DNA of 64,000 nucleotides from Clostridium pascui. Its GTDB lineage: Bacteria; Bacillota; Clostridia; Clostridiales; Clostridiaceae. The notes beneath the pieces were generated by a model. That model saw only the letters and a list, made by a program, of their open reading frames with translations, was not told the DNA's origin and ran no database searches. Both the position numbers and the translations under genes were made by a program. How positions within the stretch are numbered: the stretch's first letter is position 1; each line of letters opens with the position of its first letter. Shown one piece after another: positions 63,204 through 64,000 of the stretch. The stretch is taken from positions 1 through 64,000 of the forward strand of contig NZ_JAFBDB010000003.1 in the NCBI RefSeq assembly GCF_016908015.1. The letters run 5' to 3'.

Positions 63204-64000
63204 TTAGTCTTTTATTCTAGCAATAGCCTTTGCTAAAGCTTTTTTATGAGCTAAATTGCTTTGTCTTGCTATCATTATTCTTTGAGCCTGTGGTGACCCT
63301 GCACCATGCATGGATTCAGTTCTATATCCCACAGCTGCAGTTCCAAGCGTTAAGTTTTCTATAAGTCTTAATACTCTCATTCTATTTTCTAGTGGTACTG
63401 ATGATACACCCTTTAAGTATTTCTCTATATAATGTCCTACTTCTGGACTTCTATAATCCTTTTCTGATGGCATAGTAACCATTAGTCCACCAGCAATATC
63501 TTCTGCAAGTCTTGCTATTTCATATGGAAATCTAGTTACATTTTGCTTACATACATTAGCAAGTAATAAGTCTATTATATAATTTCCTGATTCAGTTTTG
63601 GTTCCTTCTGCAGAACAAGCTATTCCACAAGCATATAGTGTTTCATTTAAATGAGTCATTTCTATTAATTTATCTTTTACATGAGATGCCTTATGAGCTC
63701 CATTATAATCTGCAGCAAGAGCAGTTGCACCTATAAGCACATCACCAACACCAACTTTACATCCGCCATAACTTTGTCTGTGATATCCTGCAAATCTTTC
63801 AACAAGCATTCCTGCAAATTCAGTTTCTCCATTTAAGAATATTCTATCATTTGGTACAAATACGTTATCAAATATAGTTAAAGCTTCCACTCCACCATAT
63901 ACTTTATTTCCTACATCTATATCTGCTCCCTCTTCTAATTTTCTTGAGTCACAAGATTGTCTTCCTATTATCATTGTTATACCTTCTGCATCTGTAGGAA
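63204..64000 (-). CDS. abfD: 4-hydroxybutyryl-CoA dehydratase / vinylacetyl-CoA isomerase, C-terminal part
   Basis: About 264 C-terminal residues are visible; the reading frame runs on past the window edge. The family blocks GRQSCDSRKLEEGADIDVGNKVYGGVEALTIFDNVFVPNDRIF, IEMTHLNETLYACGIACSAEG and VCKQNVTRFPYEIARLAEDIAGGL are those of AbfD, an FAD and [4Fe-4S] enzyme; the HLNETLYACG region lies in the cluster-binding part. It dehydrates 4-hydroxybutyryl-CoA to crotonyl-CoA, which then enters butyrate formation with Bcd. It heads a run with the NifU-like, cysteine-rich, cat2 and permease genes. Confidence 0.95.
   Translation of the reverse strand, partial: PTDAEGITMIIGRQSCDSRKLEEGADIDVGNKVYGGVEALTIFDNVFVPNDRIFLNGETEFAGMLVERFAGYHRQSYGGCKVGVGDVLIGATALAADYNGAHKASHVKDKLIEMTHLNETLYACGIACSAEGTKTESGNYIIDLLLANVCKQNVTRFPYEIARLAEDIAGGLMVTMPSEKDYRSPEVGHYIEKYLKGVSSVPLENRMRVLRLIENLTLGTAAVGYRTESMHGAGSPQAQRIMIARQSNLAHKKALAKAIARIKD

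Overview
The window is AT-rich and reads as chromosome of an anaerobic, spore-forming member of the Clostridiaceae. Pointers are crotonase and butyryl-CoA dehydrogenase next to rex, a spore-germinant receptor operon, desulfoferrodoxin, and 4-hydroxybutyryl-CoA dehydratase with 4-hydroxybutyrate CoA-transferases as in C. kluyveri-type and aminobutyrate fermenters. The species cannot be named from the sequence. No prophage, transposase, integrase, CRISPR array or rRNA was seen; the only tRNA is tRNA-Trp(CCA).

Layout. 0-4 kb: the start of a Rex-controlled butyrate operon (crt, then bcd, cut by the window edge), rex, and a divergent YdiF-type ABC-F gene. 4-6 kb: EamA transporter, DUF1904 protein, proC. 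6.4-12 kb: a five-gene peptide ABC importer with an unusual duplicated hairpin unit after the binding-protein gene. 12.5-20.5 kb: tsaD, a RusA-like protein, an FAD oxidoreductase, tRNA-Trp, a zinc-ribbon/lipoprotein pair, a tandem HD/HD-GYP protein, and tsaE-tsaB-rimI. 20.6-25 kb: tyrS, an unexplained structured intergenic element, two NTPase/AlbA-type genes and two very small proteins. 25-28 kb: prfC and a cation/proton antiporter behind a fluoride riboswitch. 28-33 kb: two ArsR-headed metalloid-resistance operons (permeases plus thioredoxin; ACR3 plus arsC). 33-43 kb: trpS, superoxide reductase, lysA under a lysine riboswitch, M18 aminopeptidase, CDF exporter, a double P-loop protein, HelD. 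43-48 kb: ftsH, alanine symporter, SulP transporter. 48.5-52.4 kb: glycine-betaine ABC importer with a BusR-like regulator. 52.4-57.2 kb: ger operon in the order B-A-B-C. 57.4-64 kb: SDR stress protein and a 4-hydroxybutyrate locus (abfD, NifU-like, Cys-rich protein, cat2, permease, cat2).

How the parts fit. The two window ends belong to one metabolism: Cat2 and AbfD turn 4-hydroxybutyrate into crotonyl-CoA, which Bcd reduces to butyryl-CoA, while Crt makes crotonyl-CoA from 3-hydroxybutyryl-CoA. Rex ties the crt operon to NADH/NAD+ through a near-consensus operator. Stress functions cluster in the middle (arsenic, fluoride, oxygen, osmotic), several with regulatory sites that can be read directly. 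Most genes lie on the minus strand.

Starts were chosen by ribosome-binding-site position and often lie a few codons inside the longest reading frame. Functions are from motif and sequence recognition only; no database search was run.
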